6,141 bases of DNA, from the NCBI GenBank assembly GCA_030038335.1, contig JASHPC010000170.1:1-6141 (forward strand). The letters run 5' to 3'. Below, piece after piece: positions 5,148 to 6,141 of this stretch. Each line of letters opens with the position of its first letter. Position 1 is the stretch's first letter. Origin of the DNA: Vulcanimicrobiota bacterium (GTDB lineage Bacteria > Vulcanimicrobiota > Vulcanimicrobiia > Vulcanimicrobiales > Vulcanimicrobiaceae). Made by a program: the position numbers and the translations under genes. The notes beneath the pieces were generated by a model, which worked only from the letters and a program-made list of their open reading frames with translations, made no database searches and had not been told where the DNA came from.

Positions 5148-6141
5148 ATGCTCCTTGCGGGGTTTTGCTGGGCGCGTGCCGACGCGCTCACGGTCATCCG
5201 CCTCCATGCCGATCGCATCGCCTTCTACTACGACCGCTTCGTCATCGAGGCTGACGGCAACGTCGACGTGAGGACAAGCGACGGAATGGAGATCCGCGGC
5301 GACGCATTCTCGATGGATTTGAAGCTCAACCGCTTCCTCGTCGCGGGCGACGTCCGTCTGCGCACGCCGTCGGCGTCGCTCAGCGGTGCGGCCGTCTCCG
5401 ACTTCCTCGCCTTTAATCGTGTCTATTTTCTGCCCGTCACGACCGAACCCGACCGTTGGACCTTTCTCAACGGCGACTTCTCGCATCCCGTGCCGGGGCG
5501 CGTCATGCCCGGTGATGCGTTTGCGTTTGCCAACGACGGCGGCAAGCAGCCGGACCTGACCGCGAAGTCGGCTGTCATCGGCGCTGGCACGTACGTTCGC
5601 TTCACGAACGTCTCGGCGCACATCGTCCGCAAGGTGAACGGACCGCTTCCAACCTTTTACGTGAACTTTGCGCCGACGCCCGCGCTCGCGCGCAACTCAC
5701 TCTCCGGCGCGAACGTCGACCTCACGTATCAGTTCGCAGGCGACGCGAACTCGATCTCGGCGCTGCACTTCCGCTACGACACGACGAATCACGCGTACGC
5801 GAGCCTCGAACAGCATCTCGCGAGCGACAACGCGTACGCCGTCTTCTCCGTCAATCCGGCGACGGCACCAGCCAAGTTCTGGAACCTCTTCACCGGCGAT
5901 ACGATGGGAAGCCGCTTCGAGATAAACACGTTCACGCAGCTCTACACGTATCAATATGGCTTGAGCGAGCCCTCGGCATCTGCGCAGTACACGATTCTGC
6001 AAGCGAGCGAGTCGCTTCCGCATTGGGCGATCCAGGGATACGCGAATCTCACGAACTTCAACTTGCTCGGTCGCCTTGGCGCGCAGGGCTTACCAAATGG
6101 CGAGACCGTCGGCGAGCTCGACCATCCGTCGCAACTGCAGA
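5148..6141 (+). CDS. LptD/OstA-like outer-membrane assembly protein, N-terminal part (runs off the window)
   Basis: An open frame of at least 331 codons that continues past the right edge. A short hydrophobic start followed by ARADA looks like the end of a signal peptide with an AxA cleavage site. Residues 18-73 (HADRIAFYYDRFVIEADGNVDVRT, then DAFSMDLKLNRFLVAGDVRLRT) have the 'element is generated, stored and masked' beta pattern of OstA/LptA-type domains. Residues 137-175 (LTAKSAVIGAGTYVRFTNVSAHI, then GPLPTFYVNFAP) match the LptD consensus around 'pg-yv-a-na-l---g-PvfYlPy'. From about residue 187 alternating aromatic strands with acidic and polar turns look like the start of an outer-membrane beta barrel. 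LptD inserts lipopolysaccharide into the outer leaflet; a divergent member could handle another glycolipid. The ATG gives a signal peptide without the usual basic end; a CTG at 5124 would add RFAFGFT. No Shine-Dalgarno sequence supports either start. LptD is usually roughly 700-800 residues, so more than half may be missing here. Confidence 0.7.
   Translation, partial: MLLAGFCWARADALTVIRLHADRIAFYYDRFVIEADGNVDVRTSDGMEIRGDAFSMDLKLNRFLVAGDVRLRTPSASLSGAAVSDFLAFNRVYFLPVTTEPDRWTFLNGDFSHPVPGRVMPGDAFAFANDGGKQPDLTAKSAVIGAGTYVRFTNVSAHIVRKVNGPLPTFYVNFAPTPALARNSLSGANVDLTYQFAGDANSISALHFRYDTTNHAYASLEQHLASDNAYAVFSVNPATAPAKFWNLFTGDTMGSRFEINTFTQLYTYQYGLSEPSASAQYTILQASESLPHWAIQGYANLTNFNLLGRLGAQGLPNGETVGELDHPSQLQ

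Noticed and set aside
5160..5185. Possible lipoprotein signal (LLAGFC) in the LptD-like protein
   Set aside because: The residue just before the cysteine is Phe, which does not fit the lipobox rule of a small residue there; an ordinary AxA site follows at once.
5121..5621. Upstream extension of the deoB frame to a start at 5621
   Set aside because: Family homology begins at MARAVTIVLD (5120); the extension overlaps the LptD-like gene and is charged and featureless.

Overview
This is a gene-dense, GC-rich bacterial chromosomal segment with no RNA genes, insertion sequences, CRISPR array or phage genes that I can recognise. An LptD/OstA-like outer-membrane assembly protein points to a diderm (two-membrane) bacterium. 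The high GC content, very short intergenic gaps and divergent members of common families suggest a poorly sampled, mostly uncultured phylum. Something like Eremiobacterota (WPS-2) is possible, but that is an impression and not a placement.

Layout. Bases 1-106 hold no supported gene. Next come two + strand genes with only 5 bp between them: a fold-type I PLP-dependent aminotransferase (107-1306) and a small, unrecognised acidic protein with a C-terminal cysteine cluster (1312-1776). They converge, with a 2-bp gap, on a compact minus-strand operon read from right to left: phosphopentomutase deoB (5120-4002), a small monotopic phosphoglycosyl transferase or 'bacterial sugar transferase' (3999-3352), and a MurJ/MviN-family lipid II-type flippase (3320-1779). 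Divergent from deoB, with start codons about 27 bp apart, an LptD-like gene begins at about 5148 and runs off the right edge.

How they fit together. The phosphoglycosyl transferase puts the first sugar phosphate on a polyprenyl-phosphate carrier. The flippase can move a lipid-linked glycan across the inner membrane, and an LptD-like protein would insert a glycolipid into the outer membrane. The right two-thirds therefore reads as an envelope-glycan neighbourhood with a nucleoside-salvage enzyme (deoB) at the head of the operon. The aminotransferase pair looks unrelated.

I do not see a clearly novel system. The points most worth a second look are: the flippase start (family-conserved N-terminal residues are encoded upstream of the only canonical ATG, next to a good Shine-Dalgarno sequence but with no start codon); loss of two arginines that are functionally important in E. 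coli MurJ; the cysteine-rich small protein; and the very tight deoB/lptD-like divergent start region.
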